Below are positions 36,340 through 47,958 of a stretch of DNA of 64,000 bases, piece by piece. The DNA lies in the NCBI RefSeq assembly GCF_964340395.1, contig NC_135560.1:186001-250000 (forward strand), written 5' to 3'. The position numbers and the translations under genes were made by a program. The first letter of the stretch is position 1. Each line of letters begins with the position of its first letter. This DNA comes from Glandiceps talaboti. Its lineage: Eukaryota > Hemichordata > Enteropneusta > Spengelidae. The notes under the pieces were generated by a model that worked only from the letters and a program-made list of their open reading frames with translations, made no database searches and was not told where the DNA came from.

Positions 36340-39300
36340 CATGCATGTCATGGGCATACATGAACACTTTGGGCAACTTAACCTTGGAAATATAGGTCTT
36401 GGTCAAAGTTCACTGTCTCATGAAAAAGCTCATTATAGATAGCATGGATGTAGAAATTATAATTAAGTCTATTTCTGCTAAGTTTCAAGACCTAATGAGG
36501 TCCACGGGTTTGCCTGTGATCATTCATTTTCATGCAGTGACGTAGCTGATTCTATGGGGACTGACTACAATATGCCCTCTACAGCCATATAGTGAAGAAC
36601 CATCAGTGTGGTGTAAAAGATCAAATTTTCTTGCCTTAGAAACAGTAATGAATTTTTCATTATTTTGCTTATCTTTTGTAGGAATGAGATGAAACTTGCC
36701 AAAGTTGCACACACTGAGTCAAGCTATATAGTGACCCCACAACTAGGTCAAATGTCAAAGGCCAATTCACCAAAATAACACTTAGTACAGGTGAAAAATG
36801 TTGCTTTCTGGGATGAAAACTTATGTGGTGACCATACATTCTTTTCTATTTGTTGGAGACATAAAGCTACAATTACCCTTCACAGAAAGTTTTAGATCAA
36901 TCCATGGTTAATTGTAGTACATTTCATCCATATAGAATTTTGAACCAAATATTCTATTTATAGACTTCCAAAATAACACAAAAAAGTTTATTTTTACTTT
37001 TGACAGCAGAATTAAAATAATATTGCAAACTAATAGAATAAATATCCTTTGATTTCAAAATGTATATAATTAGTTAATAGTTAAATTTAGGAAATACGGT
37101 GACCTAATTTTTTCTTTTCATATTTGAACTAATTATTATATATACTATGTACATGCTTAAGTTTTATTGGGTCACAATGGTTAAAATGTAACTAGCAGAC
37201 CTCCTTAATTGGCAAAATATGAATTTCTAAGTTCAATATGACCAAGATTAAGCAATTATTGCATAGTAAACAAAATAACAGACTATTGTATTGAACATTT
37301 GTGACACATTTGATTGAAATCGGCCCGCGCATGTCAGATGTGTACATATACACTTTAAAATTTTGGCTATTTGACTTTGAACATAGAGGTGAAGGTCAAA
37401 TTCTCATAAGCTCATAATAGATGATAACATGGGTGTAGACACTCAAAAGATGCCTCTATATATTAAGCTTCCAGAGTTAGTGGGTAAAAATGTGAATTTT
37501 TATGACAAATATGACTGCCATTCAATTACTATCATAAAGGTCACAAAGTGAAGGGATAAATTGCATAAAATGTAGACGACAGATGGACGGACACACAGAC
37601 AGATGACAGACAGACAGAAAGACAGACTGAGTGTAGTAGTCTCCCTTGGGCTTTGCCTGTTGGGGTTTAAGAAATTATTATTTGACCCTAAACATCAGTT
37701 GTCAAAGTTCAGCTTCTGAACAGATAACTCTAAAATTATATAGATGCATTTTAATATAGTGTCTATTTTTGCAAATTTTAAAAAAAATTACTTAGTTATC
37801 TGTATTGACCTTCAATATGAAGGTCAGGGTAATGGGCTGGTGTGTAAGAAGAAAGATTACCTCTGATAATATTGGTGTAGTCAATTGAATGGAGCCCCTT
37901 TGAAAACTTCAAAGTTATTGTGCAAACAATGATGGTGTATGCACCTGAATCGTGTTTCCATGTTACAACTTGCAAACTGACTGCACTTGTTTGTCCTTGA
38001 ATTTGAAGTTGAATATGAAAGTCATGGTCAAAAGTCTGGGTATGGAAAATAATTATCTCTGATATTTAAATGTGGAGGTAGACACTTAAATTGGGGTCTC
38101 AGCATAGCCAACTTTTTGAAGTATGTACAAAAGAATTTTCTTTTTGACTATTTGACCTTGATCATGATAGTCATGACCTTAGGTAAAGGTTCATCAGGAA
38201 GTTCAAGATCATTAATTTGGGGGTAGACACTCAAATGGTTTCTATATGTACATGGCATGTCAGACTAAAAATACTTTTTATTTACTGCATGATATTCATG
38301 TTAATTCTGTGTATTCACAGACACTAATGGCAGAATTATGTTTTAAGGAAGAGGATTTTTTTATTGGTCATCAGTTTTGTGAATGGATGTTACCAGACTA
38401 CACTGTCACCTGCGACACAGTGTGAAGTGCGAAAGTGACACTTTTTATAACCCTCTCCCTTGCCTATTTTTTGCATTCACCATTCCCAACCTTAGCAAAA
38501 ACAAGAATACATAGTGAAAAGTGCATTACATAATATTGATTTAATGTGGAAACCTAAATTTGAAGACTTTAGTACCTTTTTCCAGCTCTGCTTCCAGCTC
38601 TGCTTCCAGCTCTGTTTTCAAATTCACAATTTCACCCAGTTTCAGGCCCAGTTTTTCTAATGATTTGTCGCTTTTAAGCAAACTCAGTAGCGTTGTTTTG
38701 TCCAATACCTGGATTGTAAAAACAAACAGCAGTCAGGTTCAGTTTGCAGTTCATATCATGAAGTTGCAACAAATATTTACAGTTCATATTATGAAGGCAC
38801 GAAAAAACCCATTATCGATAAAGTCTTTGTAGAAGACATAGACCCCTCATGTACTTTACTTATTAACAAATGAAACTATTTTGTGTGAAATTTTAATGCA
38901 GAAGACAAAGGTCAAGGTCTAATGTAAAGATACTAACATAAACATTATCTCTGATAATAAAGGGGAAAATTAAATTAAGAAATAAGTGCCAGTATGTCTG
39001 TTTTGTTCTTGAAAGTAATATATTTTTTACACCAAATTTGAGGGTAGACATTGAATGGAGTCTCTATGTACAATTATAGTCTTTAAGTTATGAAGTAAAT
39101 TACAAATATGGCTGCCACACAATAAAAGGTTATATGACCAGAAAGTTTATCCTTGTGTACATTTTTCTGTAACCTGTATTTTTTTAAAAAGAAATTGACA
39201 AATAAATAGGAGAAAGTGTCTCGTATGGAAGAAGTGACATGATTTTGATCATTGACCCTCAAGGTCAAAGTCTTCAAAGAAAGATTACACCTGATAATAT

Positions 39301-39620
39301 GGGAGTAGACACTTGAATGGAGATTCCATGTACTACAATTTTGAGCTATGCAGTCAATTATCTTTTTTACAAAAAATATGGTCACCATTCAGTGAAAAGT
39401 GATATGATCACCGAAATTAAGGCTTGCATATACATATATGCAAAATGATTTAGAATAAATTGGAAACAAATAAATACTAAAAAATGTCTGTAATGTTCAA
39501 GAAATGGATTAACTGTGATAACTGAACTTCAAGATCAAGGCTAAAAAAGATCTTAAAGCTTGTACTTGATAATATATGGGTAAACACTTGAATTGTGTCT
39601 CTATGTATTACACTGATTTT
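36340..39620 (+). repeat. AGGTCA-rich repeat units within kinase-gene introns
   Basis: Further diverged units like those at 32201-32975, for example near 36380-36480, 37360-37460, 37800-37920, 38000-38110, 38150-38250, 39240-39330 and 39520-39610. Typical words are TTTGACCTTGA, AGGTCAAGGTC, GATAATATGGGTGTAGACAC and TTGAATGGTGTCTCTATGTA. Exon 3 of the kinase gene (38576-38708) lies between units. Confidence 0.6.
38576..38708 (-). CDS. SAM-Ig-kinase gene exon 3: C-terminal half of SAM-like domain
   Basis: Acceptor ACAATCCAG|GTATTG and donor GGAAAAAG|GTACTA, phase 0 in and 1 out. It reads VLDKTTLLSLLKSDKSLEKL then GLKLGEIVNLKTELEAELEA. The pattern LLxLxxxxSLxxLGLKLGxxxxLxxxL is characteristic of the last helices of SAM domains. 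The end is a Leu/Glu heptad that may extend as a coiled coil. Confidence 0.7.
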
Positions 39621-40052
39621 TTACTACAAATATGGCTGCCACTGGGGGGAGGGGTGCTAAAAAAATAATGTTATAGTATAATAGCTAATACCCATTCTGT
39701 CGTCTAATGTATTAGGTTAGAGTTCAATATTAGGTATGGACTCTAATATTAAGAGTCTAATATCAGACTTTATCTAATAGATGATATTATCTGACAACAC
39801 ATGTATGTGAAATGCCATTCTATACTCATTCATATATTTACAGGAGAAACGTAATGCAGTGGTAGAAGCATTTTTGGCAGAATGTATATAGGACAATTTA
39901 AGTCTTCAGTCACTCTCCCAACACCCTTAACCTTTCAACATTCCAAAATATCAAGTTATTGTAGTCCAGAGAATTCAGCTCATCTTGAAAAATTCATGTG
40001 CACCTCTTCAGTCACAGTACAATGTATGAAAGACATTGTTATATACACTCAC

Positions 40053-40118
40053 CTTTTCCATTAAACATTTTTCATAAATTTCATTTCCCCTTTGGCTTGC
40101 AAACAGGGAAATCAGCAC
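40053..40118 (-). CDS. SAM-Ig-kinase gene exon 2
   Basis: A 66-nt exon with acceptor GTATTCTAG|GTGCTG and donor GAAAAG|GTGAGT, both in phase 0. It reads VLISLFASQRGNEIYEKCLM then EK. It supplies the first helices of the SAM-like domain completed by exon 3. Confidence 0.65.
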
Positions 40119-42378
40119 CTAGAATACAAATAGTCAAAATATTACACATTCATAGACATACCATTAATGCAAACGCTTGTTGAAATGGAAAAGGACACCT
40201 TGTGAATTATACGTTCTTTAATAAACACTCTACACACAGCAATCTAATTACATGACTCCCTCCAGTAAAATGTTGTAAGCAAGCTTGGGTTCCACAAAAT
40301 TACAAATTGTGCTATCTTGAAATGCCAATACACTAGTACACTAGTTCAGCAACTAGACTTGGTGTCCTTGTTCATGCTGTCATATTTTATCACATGGAGG
40401 TAGAGAAGACTTAAATCAGCAGGAAAATTCATGAAAAAAACAGGGAGGTCTGGGGTCCTCTCCCAGCAGGGGTAGCAACCCACATGGGGGGACCAGGGGG
40501 CAACACCCCCAACCTGAACTTGAATTTTGCAAAATAATATGAAGACTTTAAATGACTTCTCCTGCAAGTACTTTTTTGGAATTAAAAAATGTGAAAACAC
40601 AGATTTTTAGGATTTATTTTGATGGATAAGTGTACCACCATTTTTTTTTACTTTCATGAAGACAAATCTACTTGCCCACAATATTTGATAAGAAGAATTC
40701 ATTACCAGTGTTTTCATGAATCAGAGTTAATACACATACACATTCACTTGAAATTCTAGGACCTCAAGGAGTTTTGAAGCTCTCCAAGACTCAGGAGTAT
40801 TTGAGGTAAATCAACTGGTGTCATCTTTTGTCATTTGTTCATTGTTGCTCTGTTGCCATTTGATATTTTTTGACCATCACTGCACCCAAGTCAAAGCTTG
40901 TAAATTCTTTATCAGGAATGCACAGTTTCCATTGCCATACCCATTTAACAATCATTTGTTATGCTGTTTAGACAATGGAGATTATTATTTCTAATGGTCA
41001 ACAGCTTCGATATTGTGGCCTATGCAAAGGCATGAACAATTTTATTTTTGGTTTTCTTTAACAAGGTTTTCTCAAGTATTCCGATTGCATTTCCCCCCAG
41101 GGGAGACATCAACATCAACTTTTTTTTTCCTGTGGTAGACTTTCTTTCTAAAATTCAACTTATAAAGTAATCAATAGATCACTAGTAAATCTGATCACAA
41201 GATACATGTTTTACTGTAGTTTGACACTTGGACACTTCAGTTATCTTATGATTATGTGAACGTAGATTTCAGCTGATGCTTAGGCAAATAAAAGAAAATA
41301 TGTGTTTCCAATAAGTCTTTCGTTTTACATTTAAAACAAAAATATGATAAGTTCTGTCTTCTTAACCTTCATGTATGTCTCTTTTCTTCACCCCAGTGAC
41401 ACCTGTACACATTTCATTGAAATCGCGAACTATCACTATCAAACTATCAGAAGGGGTATTCTGACCAACAATTCGTTGTTGTTGTTGATGGGTGTGGGGT
41501 TGGGTTTTTTTTTGTTTTTTTTTGTTTGTTTGTTGGGGGGGGGGGCAAAGCAATATTTTTCAAAAATAAAAACAATTAAAAAGACAAAATAAAATAAAAT
41601 AAAATCATGACCTACCTACCCTATTCGCGGAAATACAAAATGTCACAATTATTTTTTTTCTCGCCTTAGATATGATATTGAGTATTTGTTAAAACTGTCA
41701 ACAAAACTACTATAAATAACACACAATCACCCGGGTTTCACTTTTCCATGGCAATGCATGAAAAGAAATTTCTGTTTCCCTTTACTGGGACTCGTTATGA
41801 GTAAGATTTTTCAGGGGTTTCAAGTGGTGAATTTTTTCCATGACGTTCCAAGAGTAGGATGAAATTCCCAAACTGTACTAAAATGACCGACTGACATCAC
41901 ATGTGTAATAGTAATACTAATAGCTCTCCTTTTTCAGGGGTGTAACATTTTATCATGTAGCGGTAAATATTCAATGGCATTTGTAACAGGCTACACGTGA
42001 TACCAAGTTTCACGGGAGTCTAATGTTGATCTAATGTAACATAGGTATCGAGCGTCCGTACATATTCATTCATTGGCATGATTGGCTTCATAAGGTCGGC
42101 ATTGCAAGTAATCATCAATTTATATAATTTACATGTGGAACAGGCAAGTGAGAAAATCTACTATGTAGAAAGAAAGCTCATTCTGTCTACCACGTACCAA
42201 GAAAAGTGCATGATTTCTGCAAGTCTTTTTTCCCGCCTGTTATCTACATCCCTGAATTTACATACATGTAATACTCTCTCCGTTGTATATATTACAATCT
42301 ATGATCCATATTAAAGTAGCGTTCTGTGGCAAGAAAATTGAAGTGGTTCATTTCCAATCTTGAAACTTGTTTGCTTAC
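40119..42378 (-). other. Intron 1 of the SAM-Ig-kinase gene
   Basis: About 2.3 kb, bounded by a consensus donor (42373-42378) and acceptor (40119-40125). It contains a T-rich and G-rich stretch near 41505-41545. No nested gene recognised. Confidence 0.5.
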
Positions 42379-42414
42379 CTGCTGAAGGTCCAACGTGTGA
42401 GCGTTGACGGCCAT
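42379..42414 (-). CDS. SAM-Ig-kinase gene exon 1, start codon
   Basis: ATG at 42412-42414 in good context (GACAAATGGCC). It encodes MAVNAHTLDLQQ and ends at CAGCAG|GTAAGC in phase 0. It joins exon 2 to give MAVNAHTLDLQQVLISLFAS. The reconstructed protein is about 663 residues: SAM-like (about 5-75), linker, Ig-like (about 235-315), kinase (about 370-660). Confidence 0.6.
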
Positions 42415-42579
42415 TTGTCTTCAACTATGCCCACAATGCAGTGCGCCATAAGGCATGATCATGGACGTCCTTTAAGGGATACAACGCCCTCTAGAAATGT
42501 CTATTTTTGTACTCCGGGTGACATCGGTACCCCGCCTCTATATTTTCGATTTATTATAACGTCTGTTACGTTATGATGT

Positions 42580-43310
42580 TTACTAATTACCTACCCAATT
42601 ATGTTATCTATGCAAAATACAGTCTCTTTGTTATTGCTATGGGCGCCTACTTGTTGCTAGGCATATTTACTAATTTTATGGAATGGTTACTTGCCTACCA
42701 AATAATGTTGTTATCTATGCAAAATAGTGTCTTTGAGCTGTTGCTATGAACGTGGTCTTGCTAGGCATATTTGCAGAATTATTTTTAATGTTTATTTACT
42801 TATCTATCCAATGATATTGTTATTTATGCAAAATACACTGTCTTTTGGTTGTTGCTAAGGGCATGGTTATGGTTGCTAGTGCCAATTGTATCAACATATC
42901 TTAAAAATCATCTGCAGAATAACATGCTAGAAACATCCCCACTAAATTTCAGCCCCATCTTCAAAGTAGTTTTCGAGATATAAGTTTTTGACCAAAATCC
43001 ATATTTTTACACTTAATTTACATCTCACTGACAAGATCATCAAGAGCTGATTTTTTCTTCATCTACACACTCCTAAAAACATCCAAGCAAATTTCAGCTC
43101 AATTTGCCCACTAGTTTTGAAATTGAAGTTTTTTTTAACAAAAAGCCTAATTGCATACCACTGAGGGGATCATCATGAAGAATTTTTCAGTTGCAAATCC
43201 CTTAAAGTACACCCTCACCAAAGTTCAGATCAATCTTCTCAGTAGTTATGAAGTGTTCACCAAAAATCACATTTTTTTACCCAAATCACACACCTTTGGT
43301 GTGATTTTTT
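42580..43310 (+). repeat. Dispersed repeat, most complete copy
   Basis: The first module (42580-42900) has three tandem units of about 100 bp with TTATCTATGCAAAATA, GTCTTTG and GTTGCTAGGCATATTTGC. The second module (42910-43260) has about three units with AACATCCCCAC, AAATTTCAGC, TTTTTGACCAAAA and ACTGA-GATCATCA. The same order occurs in reverse at 30360-30790, so both modules belong to one element family of unknown class. Confidence 0.65.
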
Positions 43311-43507
43311 TTATTTGAACAATTTTCTATCTATTGTGCTAAAAAAAATGAACGTCCGCCTAATGCATAAATAATCTTAATCATCTATGCAATCTCAAAA
43401 TTAATAAATCATTTGAAAATCAGCCAGGGTATCAACCTAAATAATACACCAACTATCCTCGAGGTAAATATAAAATGTGAAATAGTCATGTTGTGATAGG
43501 TAATTCA

Positions 43508-43534
43508 AAGTCAGAAGTCGGAAGTCAGAAGTCA

Positions 43535-43568
<34 letters not shown>

Positions 43569-43848
43569 GGAAGTCAGAAGTCAGAAGTCAGAAGTCAGAA
43601 GTCAGAAGTCCGAAGTCCGAAGTCGGAAGTCAGAAGTCAGAAGTCAGAAGTCAGAAGTCCGAAGTCGGAAGTCAGAAGTCAGAAGTCAGAAGTCAGAAGT
43701 CCGAAGTCCGAAGTCCGAAGTCGGCAGTCAGAAGTCAGAAGTCCGAAGTCCGAAGTCAGAAGTCAGAAGTCCGAAGTCCGAAGTCGGAAGTCGGAAGTCA
43801 GAGTCCGAAGTCCGAAGTCGGAAGTCGGAAGTCGGAAGTCGGAAGTCA

Positions 43849-43882
<34 letters not shown>

Positions 43883-44071
43883 GGAAGTCGGAAGTCCGAA
43901 GTCCGAAGTCGGAAGTCGGAAGTCGGAAGTCAGAAGTCAGAAGTCCGAAGTCCGAAGTCCGAAGTCGGAAGTCGGAAGTCGGAAGTCAGAAGTCAGAAGT
44001 CAGAAGTCCGAAGTCCGAAGTCGGAAGTCAGAAGTCAGAAGTCAGAAGTCCGAAGTCGGAAGTCAGAAGTC
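43508..44071 (-). repeat. 7-bp satellite array 4 (inverted orientation)
   Basis: About 80 copies of GAAGTCV on the plus strand, the complement of the GACTTCB unit. One unit is shortened near 43800. Its right flank (CCCTCTACGGCTTTCGTACG) is the complement of the left flank of array 1, so the two arrays derive from the same unit in opposite orientation. Confidence 0.95.
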
Positions 44072-44235
44072 CCTCTACGGCTTTCGTACGTTCCTTTGAA
44101 ACATGTCAGTGAAAATAATTTAATATAAATCAAAATCACAGTACTTCACTTTCACATTGCAAAAGATAAGATGATAGAAGCATAGCAAGTAGTGGAATTT
44201 ATGTTTGAATTCTCAAGAATCTAAAACACCCATTA
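44072..44235 (-). repeat. Flank shared with array 1 (23640-23735), inverted
   Basis: On the minus strand it matches 23640-23735: TGGGTGTTTTA, GAATTCAAACATAAATTC, ATGCTTCTATCAT, GAAAGCCGTAGAGGGACTTC. It carries about 70 extra bases in the middle. Confidence 0.75.
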
Positions 44236-44517
44236 CACATATTATACTTCTGCAATTTGTGTCGAGTTAAACTTTTCCATAGAATGTTAATGGAACTGGC
44301 AGCACGACAATAAAAATCACATAATTACCCTCCTGAAAATAATTTTGATAGTCATCATCCTTATTCATTTGGAACAATTTATTTCAGGATACTGGATAGA
44401 TAGAATAAGTTACTTTTATCTCCCACCAAGCTGCATCATGAATATTATCTTGATATGAAACAAAAAACACAGCATGTTAGATCTGAATGCTGTATACCTG
44501 CAACTTCCAGATGTAAT

Positions 44518-44755
44518 CAAAATAATATGTGATTCCAATGAATTAGTCGACATATTGGGAGATGCAAAAAAACAAAACAATAGCATGTGATTCCAATGAA
44601 TTAGTTGACATCTTGGTAGATGTAAAAAAACAAAAAACAATAGCATGTGATTCCAATGAAGTAGTTGACATCCTGGGAGATGTAAAAAATAATAGCAAGT
44701 GATTCCAATGAATTAGTTGACATCCTGGGAGATGTAAAAAATAATAGCAAGTGGA
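44518..44755 (+). repeat. Tandem repeat, unit about 50-65 bp
   Basis: Four units of GTGATTCCAATGAATTAGTT then GACATC(C/T)TGGGAGATGTAAAAAA, separated by A-rich spacers that vary in length. A separate 28-bp direct repeat (AGTATGAAGTTTAACAAATA...) lies at about 44816-44873. Confidence 0.9.
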
Positions 44756-45309
44756 TTTAGGACAATAGAGACATATATTATCAGTATCTAAAGCAACTTT
44801 TTATTTAGTCTAGTATAAGTATGAAGTTTAACAAATACTGTCTGTATGAAGTTTAACAAATACTGTCTGTATGGATATAGACTGCTATTTATTTCAATTT
44901 CTTATTTCATTAAAGTCAAACTGATATTTTTCAACATCAACATATTATTTAGAATAAATAAATAAAAAAAACAACATTTTTTTCTGGATGTTTAAATTTT
45001 CGTTATCTAGTTTCGTTTTGAGTTTACAGTAGTATATCAAAAATTTCTGTAAACATTTTCACATTTTCGGTGAGGTCAGGGGGGGGGTTTCAATGATTTC
45101 TTGTACATGAAAAATGTGTTTTTTTGTCACATCAGGTTGGAAATATATACATACTTGGTATAAATTTTAACCACTTGGCTTACGTCATTTGCTATGTACA
45201 GAGTTTTCGTTAAAGTTCATGTAAACATGTCTGATATTTATCTACACATATTCATAGTTCCATGAATACAAGTTATTTTATAGCGTTATTTCTGATTCAG
45301 ATAGTGATC
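44756..45309. other. 3' flank of the RecQ-type gene
   Basis: Apart from the 28-bp direct repeat, nothing recognised. Confidence 0.45.
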
Positions 45310-46173
45310 TTATTCAGTGTTAAACATAGATAAATCTACTTCCAGATCTCTAACTTGGTTACATGACAAACATGAACAAGACTTTTCACATACACTACAG
45401 CACAAATGACTTGGTAGCTCTGTTTCAGGTTTATCAAAATCAAAATAATTCAACAACAGTTTCCTTAAACAAATATCACTATCGTTTTTACAATATTCTC
45501 TCATAGTCATAGCATCAGACATGTCCTTTTTGTTAACGGCAATGTCAATATTATTATAGTACAGTATAGCCTTGGCATTTTTCCCATCTCTTCCTGCTCT
45601 TCCAGTTTCTTGAAAGTAACTTTCCATTGTCCTTGGTACACCAATATGTATGACTTGATAAACACGAGGGCAGTCAAGGCCCATACCAAGAGCTACAGTG
45701 GCAAATACAACTCTCAGTGAACATTTTGATGAGCTCAATGAAGATAGAATTTCAGCTTTCATCATCTCTGTTTGTGGTCTAAACTTTGGAATTTCATCAC
45801 ATCCAGGTGGTTGGTATTGATCAGAGCCAAGAATGCGAGAAAATAAAACATAGCCATAGCCACACCATTCTAGTGGAAGGTAGATAAAAGTCAATGGAAA
45901 GTCAAGTTTTTTCTCTTTCAATTCTACTGCTAGTGGCTCTAATATTGAATGATAACTATCTTTCCCCCGTGGAGGTCGTGAACATTTCTGATAAGTTATG
46001 TTTGGTCTGTTTGGGTTTTCTCGGATTACAGTTGGTTTATTGAGACACATTGTTGAGACAATGGACTCTTCATACATTTTTGTTGCTGTTGCCGTTAAAG
46101 CCACATGAGGAACATTTGAAAAAGTGAGGCTAAAACACACAGACGTGAGTAGTCAGGGCGAAAGTCGTGACCC
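45310..46173 (-). CDS. RecQ-type gene exon 2: helicase domain 2A and Zn-binding Cys
   Basis: Begins [18 protein letters not shown]. One missing T in a T5 run near 46115 is needed to reach [20 protein letters not shown]. After that 270 codons are open to the stop at 45310. Domain 2A carries [20 protein letters not shown] and [20 protein letters not shown]. The Cys-rich end ([27 protein letters not shown]) is the RecQ zinc-binding region. Confidence 0.75.
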
Positions 46174-47455
46174 CTGAAAGGAAAAAAAAGGGAGATGGTA
46201 ATTTACAATAACACCGAAGCATATGAAACACCTGAGTACAGATGATATACACTTTCACCAGATTGATGGTCAGGGATCACATAGTACATGAGAAATTATT
46301 CTACTTAAAATGTTCACATTTACATCTTATGTATAATAGTCTAAAAAACATTTTAAAAAATACGAGAGCCAGCATCCTTAAAAGGTTTCCCTTCAATGAC
46401 AAATTCTTAAAAGTTTGAATACCCATTTCACTTTAAAGTGACTATTTCGATGACAAATCGATTTTTAATCCTTAAGACAGCTCTACTATGTTTTTATACT
46501 TTAAAAAGCAATGTGCATAAAGATACAAAATGAATACTAAATCATTGTTCCTAATTCAAAGTATTGCAAAACATTAAAAAATGTTCAAAACATTTGCTAT
46601 TGTATGTAGAATAACAAACTTTTTAACACTTTTTAGCTTTCTGTAATGTATTGAGTTACAAACAAAGATTTGGTCGACTCTCTTTCACATAGCTTTTTTG
46701 TGGATGCTGTTTTATGGATTAAAAATCCAAAATGACTATCCATTTGTCATCTATATGGTCACTTTAAATTGCAATCAAAGAAATTCCTCTAAAAAGAAAT
46801 GCGACACATTAAATCTACGACTTTCTTTCAAAATAATTTTTTTAAATCATCTATTGATCTCTGTCTACTATCATGGTAAAAATATTACATTTTAACCTAG
46901 AATTTAATGTATTAGTACTTAGGGAAAAAAACCAGCAAATCAAGCTCTTTATCAAATAATTTCATAAGCTTAAACTAAAAGATACTAGAGAACTACACAA
47001 ATTTAATAAAATTGTATGTGTACATATATGTATAAATTATACTATAATGGCTCTCATTAGAAGCACATTGTAAATGTATCCACCTTATCTACTGATTTTC
47101 CAAAATCATTCAGCAAGTAGACAACATTATTAACTCTCCAACACAGTCATTGTGTTTTGACAAAGAAAATATGTTTGAGTGGTTTCCATAGATATGGATT
47201 TATTGTTTTTCATGCATGAAATAATGCTACTGGTAGTATATAAAAAGAAAAGATAATACAATGATAAGTTTTCCATATGACACCGTCTATTACATACCAA
47301 ATTTACATTAAAACATGAAGGTAAATTTAAAAATGGGACACTACTGTGAGATACATGTATACAATTTCCATCATCTTGTTCTGATGTTGACAGTTATAAA
47401 TAACAGTAAGCTTAAGGCATCCCCAAGGACTATCAAAAAACATAGTTTTACTCAC
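46174..47455 (-). other. Intron of the RecQ-type gene
   Basis: GT-AG intron of 1.28 kb, AT-rich, with no nested gene seen. Confidence 0.65.
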
Positions 47456-47958
47456 CAGTCAACACAGCAATGGGCTTCATCGACAGCAACGGCTACAACT
47501 CTTCTCTGTGTTTTAACAGTAGGGCACGACCTTTTTTACTCGAAACTATTGCCTCTGGGTGCGCAAATAGTATGTTGGCGTTCCCCTTTTCAATGTCAAT
47601 AAAGTGGTCTCCCATACACAACTGCACCTCGCCATCATCAGTGACATCACAAGTTCTGGCATCTAAGCTACAAGCCCGTAAACCACTTTCACGGATCTAT
47701 TTGGTCGCGAATCAGAGCATTTAATGGAGAGATGACAAGAACCATACACCTGCATGGGTCACAGTGTCCGAATTTCTTCATAGAAATAATGTATGGCAAT
47801 AACTGAAATATAATCAATTTACCATATCCGGTTGGAAGGACAACAACTACATCATTGCCATCGTAAATATTTTGGATCGCATTAATCTGTTGATCTTTTA
47901 AAGAAATTGTTGGATCAAATCGTCGGAGAGCCAGTCGTAATGCTTCATTGAACTCCAT
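47456..47958 (-). CDS. RecQ-type gene exon 1: helicase domain 1A
   Basis: Starts MEFNEALRLALRRFDPTISL. Open through LISPLNALIRDQI-like sequence (VLVISPLNALIRDQI) to a frame break near 47695. The next frame gives RESGLRACSLDART and ANILFAHPEAIVSS. A second break near 47505 (A-run) leads to RRVVAVAVDEAHCCVDW and the donor. The order of blocks is normal for RecQ domain 1A. Confidence 0.65.

Larger units (their letters stand above)
45310..47958 (-). pseudogene. RecQ-type DNA helicase gene, two exons, three frame breaks
   Basis: Whole locus. The family unwinds DNA 3' to 5' using ATP. Exon 1 (47456-47958) and exon 2 (45310-46173) join at GACTG|GTGAGT and TTTCAG|GGGTC, giving the diagnostic block [13 protein letters not shown] across the junction, which confirms the splice. 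Motifs present: QQINAIQ (motif 0), PTGYGK (I), VDEAHC (II), ALTATAT (III), [15 protein letters not shown] (V), [10 protein letters not shown] (VI) and a Cys cluster ([11 protein letters not shown]). Walker A reads GYGKL instead of GYGKS, losing the Mg-binding Ser/Thr. Frames break near 47695, 47505 and 46115. RQC and HRDC domains are absent. It resembles the short multicopy RecQ-like genes of marine invertebrates. Confidence 0.75.

Noticed and set aside
40346-40600. 84-codon minus-strand frame
   Set aside because: Lies in intron 1 of the kinase gene, with no splice support or family match.
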